Shown here in pieces: positions 55,818 through 64,000 of a stretch of 64,000 nucleotides of DNA (positions are counted from its first letter, which is position 1; the number at the start of each line of letters is the position of its first letter). The notes below the pieces were generated by a model. The model had not been told where the DNA came from, ran no database searches, and saw nothing but the letters and a program-made list of their open reading frames with translations. This DNA comes from Caulobacter segnis (GTDB lineage: Bacteria > Pseudomonadota > Alphaproteobacteria > Caulobacterales > Caulobacteraceae). The position numbers and the translations under genes are program-made. The stretch spans positions 620,001 to 684,000 of the forward strand of contig NZ_JARQWW010000003.1 in NCBI RefSeq assembly GCF_029543125.1, given 5' to 3'.

Positions 55818-56395
55818 ACCGGGTGCTCCAGCGGATGCACGCCCGGCGAGGACGCGTACATCCAGCCCTTGAAGACATCGCGCACCGCCCCGACCGGACG
55901 GCCCCGGTCATCTCGGCTCTGCGACACAACCTGTACATATGCAGCGGCGTCCGGCGACGCCTCGTCCGCCGCGCTGGTCTCGCAGGCCCGCACCGTGAAG
56001 ATCAGGTTCTTGTAGCGGATCGGCTGACCGATCGGCGCCTCGAAGCGCATGGTCTCGGCGGTGATCTTGTCCAACGCCTGCATGATCGCCACACCCGAAC
56101 GGCCGCGCTTCAGCGGTTCATCCGGCTTGGGAGCGATGGCGGGCTTAGCTGGCGCGGCCTCGGCCGGCGCGGGGGTCACCACGGCCGGCTCGGCGGCCGG
56201 CGCGGGCGGCAACGGCACCACGGCGATGGGCGGCGGCGCTTCCGATGCGGGCGGCGGCGCGGGCGTGGCGGCAGGCGGCGTCGCCACCTGGGCCGGCGGA
56301 TCGTTGCGAGGCTGGGTCTGCTGAGCGACTGCGAAGCTTGCAGCGGCGGCCGACAGCAACACCGCGCCGCCGACGATGATCCGCGCGGGCTTCAA
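55754..56395 (-). CDS. Exported DUF2155 protein
   Basis: A 213-residue protein. A signal peptide (about residues 1-24, ending FAVAQQ) and a Pro/Ala-rich spacer (about 25-90) are followed by a DUF2155 domain: [33 protein letters not shown], then [35 protein letters not shown]. The domain is largely alphaproteobacterial and its role is unknown. The likely start is a TTG at 56395 with GGAG and AAGG upstream, 5 bp after the NDUFA12 stop; the frame is open further but that part overlaps NDUFA12. The 3' end overlaps aat by 64 bp. Confidence 0.85.
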   Translation of the reverse strand: MKPARIIVGGAVLLSAAAASFAVAQQTQPRNDPPAQVATPPAATPAPPPASEAPPPIAVVPLPPAPAAEPAVVTPAPAEAAPAKPAIAPKPDEPLKRGRSGVAIMQALDKITAETMRFEAPIGQPIRYKNLIFTVRACETSAADEASPDAAAYVQVVSQSRDDRGRPVGAVRDVFKGWMYASSPGVHPLEHPVYDAWLIACKASAAPAPAGKR

Positions 56396-56400
56396 GCGCC

Positions 56401-56808
56401 TTACTCCGGCGACCAGGCCTGATAGTCGCCGGTGGCGGCCTGACGCTCGCCGCCGCGCGCGATGGAGCCCTGCGGACGCCAGGCGTGGACGGTGCCGGTC
56501 AGGTTCGGCAGGTGATCCTTCTCCCACGCCTTGCGCGGCAGCGGCTGCGAGGTCGGAACCTCGTCCAGGGTGTAGTGCAGCCAGCCGTGCCATTCGGCCG
56601 GGACCTTCGAGGCGTCGGCATAGCCGCGGAAGATCACCCAGCGGCGCTTGCGGCCCTTGTCATAGCTTTCCCGGTCGTCGCGGGCTTCGAAATAGCGGTT
56701 GCCGTACTCGTCCGTGCCGACATGGCGGCCCAGGCGGCTGACGGTGAAGCGCAGGCCCACGGTGCCTTGGTTCCACCAGGTGAAGATCGATTTCAGCAGG
56801 TTCAGCAC
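56401..56808 (-). CDS. NADH:ubiquinone oxidoreductase accessory subunit NDUFA12-like
   Basis: A 135-residue homolog of the supernumerary complex I subunit NDUFA12 (B17.2), one of the few accessory subunits shared by alphaproteobacteria and mitochondria. Matching text includes IFTWWNQGTVGLRFT, VGTDEYGNRYFEARDDRE, GRKRRWVIFRGYADASKVPAEWHGWLHYTLDEVPT, WEKDHLPNLTGTVHAWRP and ATGDYQAWSPE. The start is a GTG at 56808. It forms a pair with the DUF2155 gene and is divergent from the NrdJ-like gene, with 206 bp between starts. Confidence 0.93.
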   Translation of the reverse strand: MLNLLKSIFTWWNQGTVGLRFTVSRLGRHVGTDEYGNRYFEARDDRESYDKGRKRRWVIFRGYADASKVPAEWHGWLHYTLDEVPTSQPLPRKAWEKDHLPNLTGTVHAWRPQGSIARGGERQAATGDYQAWSPE

Positions 56809-56911
56809 GCGGACGGTCGCTTCCGAAAACAGGGGCGCAAAGCATCCGCCGGACGACGGATGCGCGCGGAATATAGGCGGGGCTTGTCGCAGCGTCCAGC
56901 ACGTCGGCCAA

Positions 56912-56958
56912 TGCAACATCTTGGGGATAAGCCGTCGCAAACCCCAACATCTATTGAT
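56912..56958 (+). promoter_or_regulatory. Putative paired NrdR operator upstream of the NrdJ-like gene
   Basis: Two copies of CAACATCT lie at 56914-56921 and 56945-56952, 31 bp apart. The first extends to CAACATCTTG, 8 of 10 positions palindromic; the second to CAACATCTATTG, with CAA and TTG ends. NrdR binds two 16 bp palindromic boxes about three helical turns apart (31-32 bp) before ribonucleotide reductase genes; a core close to ACATCT is familiar from other phyla. The pair is 56-102 bp upstream of the start codon of an NrdJ-derived gene. Assignment to NrdR is inference. Confidence 0.55.
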
Positions 56959-57014
56959 CCTGACGCACCCGGACACTAGCCTTTCGCCGGCATGGTGAAT
57001 GGGAGAGTCGCTTC

Positions 57015-59783
57015 ATGCGGTTCGTAAAGCGTCTTTCGGCCAACGGGCGTGCGGCGGAGGTCGAACTCCGCACCGTCGAGACCGCGGACGCCCTGGCTGG
57101 AATCCTGGCTCCCAAGAGCTGGTCCGACGCCCGCGTGCAGGCCTGGATCGACTGGGCCGCCCAGCTTCCCCACGACCTGCCCAAGGCTGACACGCCCAAG
57201 GCCCTGATCGCCGAATCTCCCGCCGGCGCCTTGCTGGCCGGCGGGCCCGACCGCTACGCCCGCCGCCTCGCCGCCCACGGCCTGGCCCAGGGCCTGTTCG
57301 CCAAGGCCGCCGACGCGCAGACCTTCCGTGAGGAGCTGTTCGCCGCCCTCGCCCACGGCCTCATCGCCCCCGCCGCGCTGACGCCGACGGTCCGCGGCGA
57401 GACCGTCGTCCTCGACGACCTGGAGTTCAACGTCGCCGCCGCCCGCCACGTGGCCGATGTCCGCGCCGCCGCCTGCGCCGAGCGCGCCGCCCTTCACCTG
57501 GCCGGCCGTCTGGCCGCTGTGTCGGACGCCGTGACACGCTGCGAGGGCGACGCCGCCGCCTGCGCCGATCCGCGCCGCAACACTGCTCTGGCCCGCGCCG
57601 CCCGCGCCGCGCGTGAGGCCGGCGCCGATGACGCCCAGATCGCCGACGCCATTCTGCTGGCCCGCAGCGGCGCGACCCCGGTCGCCCAGGCCGCCCCGAG
57701 CCTGACCACCCCGTCCCGCCTGTTCGTCTCCGCCAGCCGCAAGGCGGTGGAGGCCGCCGAACCCGCCGCCCGCCGCGCCGCCCAGACGGGGTGGGAGACC
57801 GGCCGCCTGACCCTGGCCTTCGATCCCCCGGCCGCCGCCGCCCTGGCGACCCCCGCGCCGCGCGCCGCCATCGACGTCCGCGCCTTCGCCGCTGAAGCCG
57901 GCTTCGACCTCGACGCCTTCGCCCATGTGGTCCGTCTGGCGACCGCCGCCCTGGAGATCGAGCGCGCCGCCGCGGGCCTGCCCGCCGGACGCATAGACCT
58001 GACCCTGGCCGGCCTCGGCGACCACGTGGTCGGCCTGGGCCTGGCCTACAGCTCGGACGAGGGCCGCAAGGCCGCCTCCGCCCTCTACGCTTTGCTCGCC
58101 GCCGAGGCCTTCCACGCCTCCGCCGAGCTCGGCGCCGCGCCGGTGGCCGAAGACGACCGCGCCGCCCTCGCCGCCTCCCTGCGCAAGCGCGCCCAGGCCG
58201 CCCGCAAGCTGAAGGGCGACATCGCCGCCCGCGCCGCCACCCTGTTCAGCGCCGCCGCCGACCAGCCGGAAAAGCTGGCCCACGCCTCGGTCGCCGCCCT
58301 GTTCGACGACGCCGAGCTGGCCCTGCGCCTCGCCGCGCCCCTGGGCGCCGCGCCCTGGACCGGGGCCATGACGGTGTCCGAGACCGCCGACGGCCAGATC
58401 GTGCCCGTCCTGTCGGAAGCCGCCCTGGCCGGCGCGGCCGCCCTCGGCCTCAAGGACGACCTGCGCGCCCATGCCCTGGGCGTCGGCGACCTGCGCGAGG
58501 CCCCGGCCATCGACCACGCAGCGCTGGAGGCCAAGGGCTTCACCGCCCACGAGATCGCCGCCGCCGAAGCCGTCCTGCCCCTGGCCGGCTCCCTGCGCGC
58601 CGCCTTCGCCCCGGCGGTCATCGAGGCCGGCTTCGTCTGCGACGTCCTCGGCGCCGACGGCGACGCGGTCATGGACCCGGACTTCGACACCCTGGCCTTC
58701 GCCGGCTTCACGCCGGAGCAGATCGCCGCCGCCGAGGCTCACGCCCTGGGCGCCCGCCGCCTGTCCGACGCGCCGTTCCTGGGTGAGAAGGCCCAATCGG
58801 TCTTCTCCGAGCCGGCTGAAATCGCCCTGCCCGCCCGCCTGGCCATGACCGCCGCCGTGGAGGCCTTCGCCTGCACCCCGGCCGCCTTCGTGCTGGAGCT
58901 GGACTTCGCCGACACTCCGACCGAGGCCGCGCGTCTTCAGGCCGCCGCCGCCCGCGCCGGGGTCCGCGCCCTGCGCCTCAGCCGCGCCGCCGCCCCGGCC
59001 AGCTTCGTCCTAGACCTGCCCGAGATCGAGGAAGCCCCCCGCCGCAGGCTGGAGAGCGCACCCGAGATCCGCGAACGCATCGTCGAGAAGATCGTCGAGC
59101 GCGACCGCTCCCGCCGCAAGCTGCCCGACCGCCGCAAGGGCTACATCCAGAAGGCGGCCGTGGGCGGCCACAAGGTCTACATTCACACCGGCGAGTACGA
59201 CGACGGCGAGCTGGGCGAGATATTCATCGACATGCACAAGGAAGGCGCCGCCTTCCGCTCGCTGATGAACAACTTCGCCATCGCGGTCTCCATCGGACTG
59301 CAGCACGGCGTGCCTCTGGACGAGTTCGTCGAGGCCTTCGTCTACACCCGGTTCGAACCCGCCGGCCCGGTGACCGGCAACGACTCCATCCGCTCGGCCA
59401 CCTCGATCCTCGACTACATCTTCCGCGAGCTGGGCGTGTCCTATCTGGACCGTGACGACCTGGCCAACGCCGACCCGTCCGAGTTCAACGCCGACGGCCT
59501 CGGGGCCGGCAAGAACGCCCCGGAAGGGGTGGAGGACGAAACGCCGCAGCCCGCCTCCAAATTTATCTCCAAGGGCTTCTCCCGCGGCGCGGCGCCCGAC
59601 AATCTGGTGCTGCTGCCCTTCGGCGGCCGCAAGGCTGAAACCCCTGCTGCGACTGGGGTTATCGCCGGCATGTGCGCCTCTTGCGGCGACCAGGCCGTGG
59701 TCCAGCGCGGCGGCGTCAGCATCTGCGACACCTGCGGCGCACAGTCCGGACGGGCCGACGGCGGGGCCATTAACTCGAATTAA
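57015..59783 (+). CDS. Degenerate class II ribonucleotide reductase (NrdJ-derived pseudoenzyme)
   Basis: A 922-residue protein, against about 1200 for functional vitamin B12-dependent NrdJ. Residues 699-815 (from [19 protein letters not shown] to [13 protein letters not shown]) closely match the NrdJ C-terminal TSCPD domain. The tail has Cys887, Cys890, Cys904 and Cys907 in a CxxC pair like the NrdJ tail. Earlier blocks align with remembered NrdJ: start MRF-x-x-R, 34-45, 80-124, 171-222 (RCEG...DPRRN), 336-375 ([11 protein letters not shown]) and 466-600. The segments carrying the NPCSEY-type active site are missing, and the later CANPCG site is FSEPAE. It is Ala-rich throughout. The ATG at 57015 has GGGAGAG upstream. 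Confidence 0.8.
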   Translation: MRFVKRLSANGRAAEVELRTVETADALAGILAPKSWSDARVQAWIDWAAQLPHDLPKADTPKALIAESPAGALLAGGPDRYARRLAAHGLAQGLFAKAADAQTFREELFAALAHGLIAPAALTPTVRGETVVLDDLEFNVAAARHVADVRAAACAERAALHLAGRLAAVSDAVTRCEGDAAACADPRRNTALARAARAAREAGADDAQIADAILLARSGATPVAQAAPSLTTPSRLFVSASRKAVEAAEPAARRAAQTGWETGRLTLAFDPPAAAALATPAPRAAIDVRAFAAEAGFDLDAFAHVVRLATAALEIERAAAGLPAGRIDLTLAGLGDHVVGLGLAYSSDEGRKAASALYALLAAEAFHASAELGAAPVAEDDRAALAASLRKRAQAARKLKGDIAARAATLFSAAADQPEKLAHASVAALFDDAELALRLAAPLGAAPWTGAMTVSETADGQIVPVLSEAALAGAAALGLKDDLRAHALGVGDLREAPAIDHAALEAKGFTAHEIAAAEAVLPLAGSLRAAFAPAVIEAGFVCDVLGADGDAVMDPDFDTLAFAGFTPEQIAAAEAHALGARRLSDAPFLGEKAQSVFSEPAEIALPARLAMTAAVEAFACTPAAFVLELDFADTPTEAARLQAAAARAGVRALRLSRAAAPASFVLDLPEIEEAPRRRLESAPEIRERIVEKIVERDRSRRKLPDRRKGYIQKAAVGGHKVYIHTGEYDDGELGEIFIDMHKEGAAFRSLMNNFAIAVSIGLQHGVPLDEFVEAFVYTRFEPAGPVTGNDSIRSATSILDYIFRELGVSYLDRDDLANADPSEFNADGLGAGKNAPEGVEDETPQPASKFISKGFSRGAAPDNLVLLPFGGRKAETPAATGVIAGMCASCGDQAVVQRGGVSICDTCGAQSGRADGGAINSN

Positions 59784-59843
59784 GTGGCGCCGCAGCAGGG
59801 CCGGGACCAAATGGGGACCGTAACCGTCGCTGGAGCGTATGTA

Positions 59844-60779
59844 ATGTCGCGTACCGCCTTCGCCCTCTCCGCCCTGATCCTCGCCGCCTCGTTCGGGAGC
59901 GCCCACGCGCTCGCCCCGAACGGCGAAAAGGACGTGGCGCGCATGATCTCGCTCAGCGGGTCGTGCAGCGGGTGCGATCTGTCGGGCAAGAAGCTGCTCA
60001 ACGCCCGCATCAACGGCGCGAACTTCCAGAGCGCCAAGCTGGTCGGCGCCGACATGCGCGGCGCCAAGATCGTCGGCTCCAACTTCGCCAGCGCCGACCT
60101 GTCCCGGGCCGACCTGCGCGGCGCCTACATGATGGGTGCGAACTTCCAGTCGGCCGAGCTGTCGGGCGCCCAGATGGAGGGCCTGGAGGCCACCGGCTCC
60201 AACTTCGTCAACGCCAGCCTGCGCCGTGTGGACCTGCGCAGCGCCGAACTGCGCGGCGTCAATTTCTCCAGCGCCGACCTGGCGGATTCCGACCTGCGCC
60301 ACGGCGAACTGCACGGCGTGGTCCTGGTCAACGCTTCGGCCAGCCGGGTCGACTTCCGCAATGCGGAGATGAACGGCTCGAACCTCAGCGGCGGCAACTT
60401 CTCCAACGCCGATTTCCGCAACGCCGATCTCACCGGCGCGGTCCTCAACGGCGGCGATTTCCGCGGTGCGGACTTCCGCAACACCGACCTCAGCGGCGTC
60501 TCACTGCATGGCGCGGACCTGTCGCGGGCCAAGGGCCTGACCCAGGACCAGATCGACGAGGCCTGCGTCAACAACTCCACCCGCCTGCCCTCGGGCCTTT
60601 CCGCGCGCGGCTGCAAGAACGGCCACCGCCGCGTCATGATCAACGCCGCCGAAGCCGGCCGCATCAAGGCTGAAGCCAAGGCCGAGGCCATGGCCGCCGC
60701 CGAGGCCCGCGCCAATGCGGCCGCCGCGGCCCGAGCTGTCCCGCGCCCGCCGGCTCCGCCCAAGCCGCCCCGCAGCTGA
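59844..60779 (+). CDS. Exported pentapeptide-repeat protein
   Basis: A 311-residue protein. Residues 1-20 are a signal peptide ending SAHA. The body (about 38-225) is a run of pentapeptide repeats A(D/N)LxG/x of the right-handed quadrilateral beta-helix, for example NGANFQSAKLVGADMRGAKI and SADLSRADLRGAYMMGANF. Two cysteines (CSGC) precede the repeats. The Ala/Glu/Lys-rich helix and PPAPPKPPRS tail close it. Exported pentapeptide proteins have no general function; DNA-gyrase mimicry is unlikely for an exported protein. The ATG at 59844 has GGAG upstream. It follows the NrdJ-like gene by 60 bp and may be co-transcribed. Confidence 0.9.
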   Translation: MSRTAFALSALILAASFGSAHALAPNGEKDVARMISLSGSCSGCDLSGKKLLNARINGANFQSAKLVGADMRGAKIVGSNFASADLSRADLRGAYMMGANFQSAELSGAQMEGLEATGSNFVNASLRRVDLRSAELRGVNFSSADLADSDLRHGELHGVVLVNASASRVDFRNAEMNGSNLSGGNFSNADFRNADLTGAVLNGGDFRGADFRNTDLSGVSLHGADLSRAKGLTQDQIDEACVNNSTRLPSGLSARGCKNGHRRVMINAAEAGRIKAEAKAEAMAAAEARANAAAAARAVPRPPAPPKPPRS

Positions 60780-60800
60780 CGCGGCCTCGCCCAGACCAAA

Positions 60801-60838
60801 GAAAAACCCTCCGGCCCGCAAGCCGGAGGGTTTCTTGT
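60801..60838. terminator. Bidirectional terminator between the pentapeptide gene and aspS
   Basis: AACCCTCCGGC (60805-60815) and GCCGGAGGGTT (60822-60832) form an 11 bp perfect stem with a 6 base loop; TTTCTTGTTT follows on the plus strand and GAAAAA on the left gives a T-run for the minus strand. It serves both convergent genes. Confidence 0.93.
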
Positions 60839-60857
60839 TTCAGGCTGTCGCCGCCGA

Positions 60858-62687
60858 TCAGGCCTTGATCGGCGGGGCGGTGCGGATGTGCAGCTCCTTT
60901 AGCTGACGATCCTGCACCTCGGCCGGGGCGTTCATCAGCAGGTCCTGGCCCTGCTGGTTCAGCGGGAAGGCGATGACCTCGCGGATGGCCACCTGCTCGG
61001 CCAGCAGCATGACGATCCGGTCGATGCCCGGGGCCAGACCGCCGTGCGGCGGGGCGCCGAAACGGAAGGCGTTCAGCATGCCGCCGAACTGCTCCTCGAC
61101 CACCTCGGCGCCGTAGCCGGCCGTGGCGAAGGCCTTGAGCATGATCTCGGGCTTGTGGTTCCGGATCGCGCCGGAGCACAGCTCATAGCCGTTGCAGACG
61201 ATGTCGTACTGGTAGGCGCGGATCGTCAGCGGGTCCTGGGTCTCCAGGGCCTCCAGACCGCCCTGCGGCATCGAGAACGGGTTGTGCGAGAAGTCGACGC
61301 GCTTCTCTTCCTCGTTCCACTCGAACATCGGGAAATCGACGATCCAGCAGAACTTGAACTGGTTCTCGTCGACCAGCTTCAGCTCGGTGCCGACCCGCGT
61401 GCGGGCCAGGCCCGCGAACTTCGCGAATACGGTCGGGTCGCCGGCCACGAAGAAGGCCGCGTCGCCCGAGCCCAGGCCCAGCGATTCCATCAGGGCCTGC
61501 GTCGGCTCGCCCAGGTTCTTGGCGATCGGACCGCCCCAGCCGCCCTGGTCTTCCGACCAGAACACATAGCCCAGGCCCGGCTGGCCTTCGCCCTGCGCCC
61601 AGCTGTTCATGCGGTCGCAGAACGCGCGGCTGCCGCCGGTCGGCGCGGGAATAGCCCACACCTGGTTCTTTTCGTCCGCGCCCAGGATCTTGGCGAACAG
61701 GCCAAAGCCGCCGTCACGGAAGTGCGCGGAGACGTCCTGCATCTTGATCGGATTGCGCAGGTCCGGCTTGTCGCTGCCGTACCAAGCCATCGACTGGGCA
61801 TAGGTCAGGCGCTCGAAGCCCTGGTGCTCGAACGATTGGCCGAAGTCATTGGTGAAGGTGTGCGTGCCCGAGATCGGCGAGACCGGCTTGCCGTTCGAGA
61901 ACTCTTCAAAGACGCCGTGCATCACCGGCTCGATGGCCGCGAACACGTCTTCCTGGGTGACGAAGCTCATCTCCACGTCGAGCTGGTAGAACTCCAGCGA
62001 ACGGTCGGCGCGCAGGTCTTCGTCGCGGAAGCACGGAGCGATCTGGAAATAGCGGTCGAAGCCAGAGACCATCAGCAGCTGCTTGAACTGCTGGGGCGCC
62101 TGCGGCAGCGCATAGAACTTCTCGGGATGCAGACGCGACGGCACCAGGAAGTCGCGCGCGCCTTCCGGCGACGAGGCCGTCAGGATCGGCGTCTGAAACT
62201 CGTTGAAGCCCTGCGCGAACATGCGGTTGCGGATCGACTGGATCACGCGCGAACGCAGGACGATGTTCTTGTGCAGCGTCTCGCGGCGCAGGTCGAGATA
62301 GCGGTGCTTCAGGCGGATTTCTTCCGGATAGTCCGGCTCGCCAAACACCGGCAGCGGCAGCTCGGCGGCTTCCGACAGCACCTCGACCGCCTTCACGCGG
62401 ACCTCGACCTCGCCCGTGGGCAAGCCGGCGTTCACGGTCTCGGCCGAGCGGGCGATCACCTCGCCGTCGATCTTCAGCACGCTTTCGGTGCGCAGGCGCT
62501 CCACCACGTCGAAGCCCGGGGTCTCCGGGTGCAGCACCAGCTGCGTCAGGCCGTAGTGGTCGCGCAGGTCGATGAAGACCAGACCGCCGTGGTCGCGCTT
62601 GCGGTGGATCCAGCCGGACAGGCGCACCTGGGCGCCGGTGTCGGAAGCGCGGAGCTGGCCGCAGGTATGAGAGCGATAGGCGTGCAT
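60858..62687 (-). CDS. aspS: Aspartyl-tRNA synthetase
   Basis: A 609-residue class IIb synthetase of the bacterial type with a GAD insertion. The OB-fold anticodon domain (about 1-105; [23 protein letters not shown]) is followed by motif 1 (about 140-165), motif 2 ([33 protein letters not shown]), the GAD domain (about 285-415) and motif 3 ([23 protein letters not shown]). Whether it also charges tRNA-Asn cannot be read without the anticodon-pocket comparison. The terminator at 60801-60838 follows it. It is divergent from the long non-coding region at 62688. Confidence 0.97.
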   Translation of the reverse strand: MHAYRSHTCGQLRASDTGAQVRLSGWIHRKRDHGGLVFIDLRDHYGLTQLVLHPETPGFDVVERLRTESVLKIDGEVIARSAETVNAGLPTGEVEVRVKAVEVLSEAAELPLPVFGEPDYPEEIRLKHRYLDLRRETLHKNIVLRSRVIQSIRNRMFAQGFNEFQTPILTASSPEGARDFLVPSRLHPEKFYALPQAPQQFKQLLMVSGFDRYFQIAPCFRDEDLRADRSLEFYQLDVEMSFVTQEDVFAAIEPVMHGVFEEFSNGKPVSPISGTHTFTNDFGQSFEHQGFERLTYAQSMAWYGSDKPDLRNPIKMQDVSAHFRDGGFGLFAKILGADEKNQVWAIPAPTGGSRAFCDRMNSWAQGEGQPGLGYVFWSEDQGGWGGPIAKNLGEPTQALMESLGLGSGDAAFFVAGDPTVFAKFAGLARTRVGTELKLVDENQFKFCWIVDFPMFEWNEEEKRVDFSHNPFSMPQGGLEALETQDPLTIRAYQYDIVCNGYELCSGAIRNHKPEIMLKAFATAGYGAEVVEEQFGGMLNAFRFGAPPHGGLAPGIDRIVMLLAEQVAIREVIAFPLNQQGQDLLMNAPAEVQDRQLKELHIRTAPPIKA

Positions 62688-63040
62688 GGGAGGCGGTTGG
62701 AATCTTCAACAAAAAGGTGAAATTTCGAGCGGCGGAAGGGCGCATGGCGGGCCGATGATGTCAAGGTTTGCGGGGATTTTCGGCTGCTTGTCCCCAGCCC
62801 CAAAACCTCCCGTACTCTCATCCCATCCCGTCGCATGGGAGGGCGCTAGGCCGGCGATCCGAAGCGTGGCGGGATGTGGTCGAGCGGGACAAGCGCCGGC
62901 GGTCAAGGGCCGTCGGGGTGAGGATGAGGGACGTAAGCTCATCCATCGGACGGCGTCGTCGCGCCTCCGCCCGTCCAGGGGCCTCCGGGAGTGAAGGGCC
63001 TAAGACGTCCGCGCGCTCCCCCCTCTGGGATAACGGCTAC

Positions 63041-63109
63041 GCGGAGCGTGCGACTTCGTCGAAACGGTTCTCCAAACTCAATCCCCGGGCGAAGCCCCGG
63101 ACGCTCCGC
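63041..63109 (+). ncRNA. Possible structured RNA: closed multi-branch fold
   Basis: GCGGAGCGT at 63041-63049 is exactly complementary to ACGCTCCGC at 63101-63109 (9 bp closing stem). Inside lie two further hairpins: CGAC-TTC-GTCG (63051-63061) and CCGGG-CGAAGC-CCCGG (about 63085-63100). Three nested stems in 69 bases, in a region with no gene, suggest a structured transcript or a mosaic intergenic repeat. GC-rich DNA forms stems easily, so the confidence is low. The strand is assumed. Confidence 0.35.
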
Positions 63110-63180
63110 CGCCCTTCCAACTTTTCGGGTTCGTGCCCGTGGGATGCGGAGCCGTGTCTAATTCAACCCAAACGCCGTCA

Positions 63181-63201
63181 CCCTAGGCCTTGTGCCGAGG
63201 G
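63181..63201. repeat. REP-like hairpin
   Basis: CCCTAGGC and GCCGAGGG with a CTTGT loop form an 8 bp stem with one mismatch. It resembles the dispersed CCCTCGGGCTTGACCCGAGGG-type repeats common between genes in Caulobacterales, in a diverged form. Confidence 0.5.
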
Positions 63202-63430
63202 CCCAGAAACTCCGCCTAAACCGCGTGAACTCCGCACCCTCAGCCGCGTCCGGATCCTCGCCACAAGGGCGAGGAAGACGGAAGAAAAGACTGATCGTCC
63301 TTTGAACTACGAAGTCACCCCGTCACGATCCGACCACACCCCAACACCAAGCTTCACAACGGTTTTGCTTCCACGCGGCCAAGTCGGCGCCTAACCTCCG
63401 CTTTGCTCCCTCCTTGATCCAGGAAACGCC

Positions 63431-63853
63431 ATGCTTCCTCTCGTCCTGGCTGGCGCGCTGGCCCTGGCGTCCCCTGCCCCTTCGTCCAACGCTTGGGATG
63501 GCGTCTACACCTACACCCACGATGGCGGCCGCACGGCCGGAGGCTCGCCGATCCTGGTGACCTGGCGCCTGACCCTCAAACAGGGGCTCTGCGAGTTTCA
63601 TGGCGAGGGATTCCAGACCCTGGAGACCTTCCAGTGCAGCACCCACGATTCGCCCTCGGGACTTGAGGTGCGGTTTCTGCGCTATCCGCCGCCGGCGACC
63701 GGCAATCGCTTCGGCGTACAGGTCTACAAGCCGGGCGCGCCGCTCTTCACCCTCTCCCGATCCAAGGGCCGCGTGCTGACGCGCTGGACCGGCTTCGTGC
63801 CCGACGAGGGCGTTGATCGCAAGCCGGCGCCCTATCTGAAGAAGGTCCAGTGA
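63431..63853 (+). CDS. Exported DUF5991-like protein
   Basis: A 140-residue protein with a short signal peptide (about residues 1-20). The mature part begins NAWDGVYTYTHDGGRTAGG, and further on has CEFHGEGFQTLETFQC, NRFGVQVYKPG and LFTLSRSKGRVLTRWTGF. The W-D-G-x-Y-x-Y-x-H-D-G-G-R-T-A-G-G opening resembles DUF5991, a small exported beta-rich family of unknown function. The two cysteines may form a disulfide. The ATG at 63431 has AGGAAA about 9 bases upstream. The stop shares a base with the next start (TGATG). Confidence 0.75.
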   Translation: MLPLVLAGALALASPAPSSNAWDGVYTYTHDGGRTAGGSPILVTWRLTLKQGLCEFHGEGFQTLETFQCSTHDSPSGLEVRFLRYPPPATGNRFGVQVYKPGAPLFTLSRSKGRVLTRWTGFVPDEGVDRKPAPYLKKVQ

Positions 63854-64000
63854 TGCGCGTCTCGAAACCTCTCATCGCGTTCCTGGTGCTCGCCGGACTG
63901 ATCGCCGCCGGATGGAAGGCCTATGACACCGCCAAGCCACGGGTCCACCCGATCAAGGTCGCCGACGCCCAGAGAATCGCCGCCGCCGAGAAAAAGTACG
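63853..64000 (+). CDS. N-terminal part of an exported or membrane-anchored protein (cut by window edge)
   Basis: The frame opens at the ATG overlapping the previous stop and runs off the window. It begins MRVSKPLIAFLVLAGLIAAG, a basic start plus a hydrophobic helix, followed by WKAYDTAKPRVHPIKVADAQ and a helical stretch. This could be a signal anchor or an uncleaved signal peptide. It is translationally coupled to the DUF5991-like gene, suggesting a joint envelope function. No family can be assigned from 49 residues. Confidence 0.7.
   Translation, partial: MRVSKPLIAFLVLAGLIAAGWKAYDTAKPRVHPIKVADAQRIAAAEKKY

Larger units (their letters stand above)
62688..63430. other. 743 bp region without a supported gene
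   Basis: This stretch between aspS and a DUF5991-like gene holds frames in several phases, but none has a ribosome-binding site or a recognisable domain; the longest (62768-63394) is low-complexity Arg/Ser/Pro-rich. It contains several hairpins listed separately, and a stem CCTCGCC/GGGCGAGG around 63254-63272. It should include the aspS promoter. It could carry a small RNA, or be the remnant of a decayed gene; I cannot tell which. Confidence 0.55.

Noticed and set aside
56976..58796. A 606-residue minus-strand frame across the NrdJ-like gene
   Set aside because: Glycine/glutamine-rich shadow of an Ala-rich gene; no domain, and the opposite strand carries the conserved C-terminal NrdJ domain.
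62768..63394. A 208-residue frame in the long intergenic region
   Set aside because: Arg/Ser/Pro-rich low complexity, no ribosome-binding site, no family, and overlapping frames of equal quality in other phases.

Overview
This 64 kb window is a high-GC chromosomal segment from an alphaproteobacterium of the Caulobacterales (Caulobacter, Phenylobacterium or Brevundimonas type). The placement rests on several genes together: a TipN-like polarity factor, a bactofilin overlapping an M23 peptidase gene, an RNase E ending in a GWW motif, an mreBCD-mrdA-rodA cluster, a fused CysNC, and a TTAACCAT (CtrA half-site type) promoter element. I see no phage, plasmid, transposase, CRISPR array, rRNA or tRNA gene. 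Almost all of the window reads as core genome, dense and often translationally coupled.

Layout. 1-4.6 kb (minus): DUF2188-like fragment, sugar transferase, dgcA, tipN and a possible small membrane protein. 4.8-7.7 kb (plus): cysD-cysNC sulfate activation. 7.7-15.2 kb: accessory metabolism and transport (two MFS carriers, DUF423, epoxide hydrolase, prolyl iminopeptidase, serine beta-lactamase-like hydrolase, an AraC regulator divergent from an AhpD-like gene). 15.2-21.1 kb (minus): the elongasome operon mreB-mreC-mreD-mrdA-rodA. 21.3-24.8 kb (minus): EamA transporter, leuA with a leucine-rich leader peptide and an attenuator-like RNA, and a TVP38 membrane protein. 24.8-32.5 kb: lipoprotein, aminotransferase, DUF2171, DUF6807, DUF4169, Coq4-like, ribbon-helix-helix protein, UvrD-type helicase, glycine-zipper/SH3 protein. 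32.6-42.3 kb: anmK, tyrS, bcp, M23 peptidase-bactofilin, prfB, PBP1a and AmiC, a second concentration of cell-wall genes. 42.7-56.8 kb: rne, BepA-like protease, DsbA-like thiol protein, thiG, penicillin acylase, VOC protein, thiS, aroQ-accB-accC-aat, DUF2155 and NDUFA12. 57-60.8 kb: a large NrdJ-derived protein and a pentapeptide-repeat protein. 60.9-64 kb: aspS, a long non-coding stretch with hairpins, a DUF5991-like protein and a truncated gene.

The most unusual item is the 922-residue gene at 57015-59783. Its last quarter is a well-conserved C-terminal domain of vitamin B12-dependent (class II) ribonucleotide reductase NrdJ. The rest follows NrdJ block by block, but the segments that carry the catalytic cysteines are deleted or replaced. 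Upstream lie two CAACATCT cores exactly 31 bp apart, the geometry of a paired NrdR operator. I read it as a catalytically dead NrdJ descendant still under the ribonucleotide-reductase regulon.

Functional themes: peptidoglycan synthesis, remodelling and recycling (DgcA, MreBCD/PBP2/RodA, AnmK, M23-bactofilin, PBP1a, AmiC), polarity (TipN), RNA decay (RNase E), and small-molecule biosynthesis (Cys, Leu, thiamine, shikimate, fatty acid, ubiquinone). All family assignments come from reading the protein sequences against remembered family features; no database search was run.
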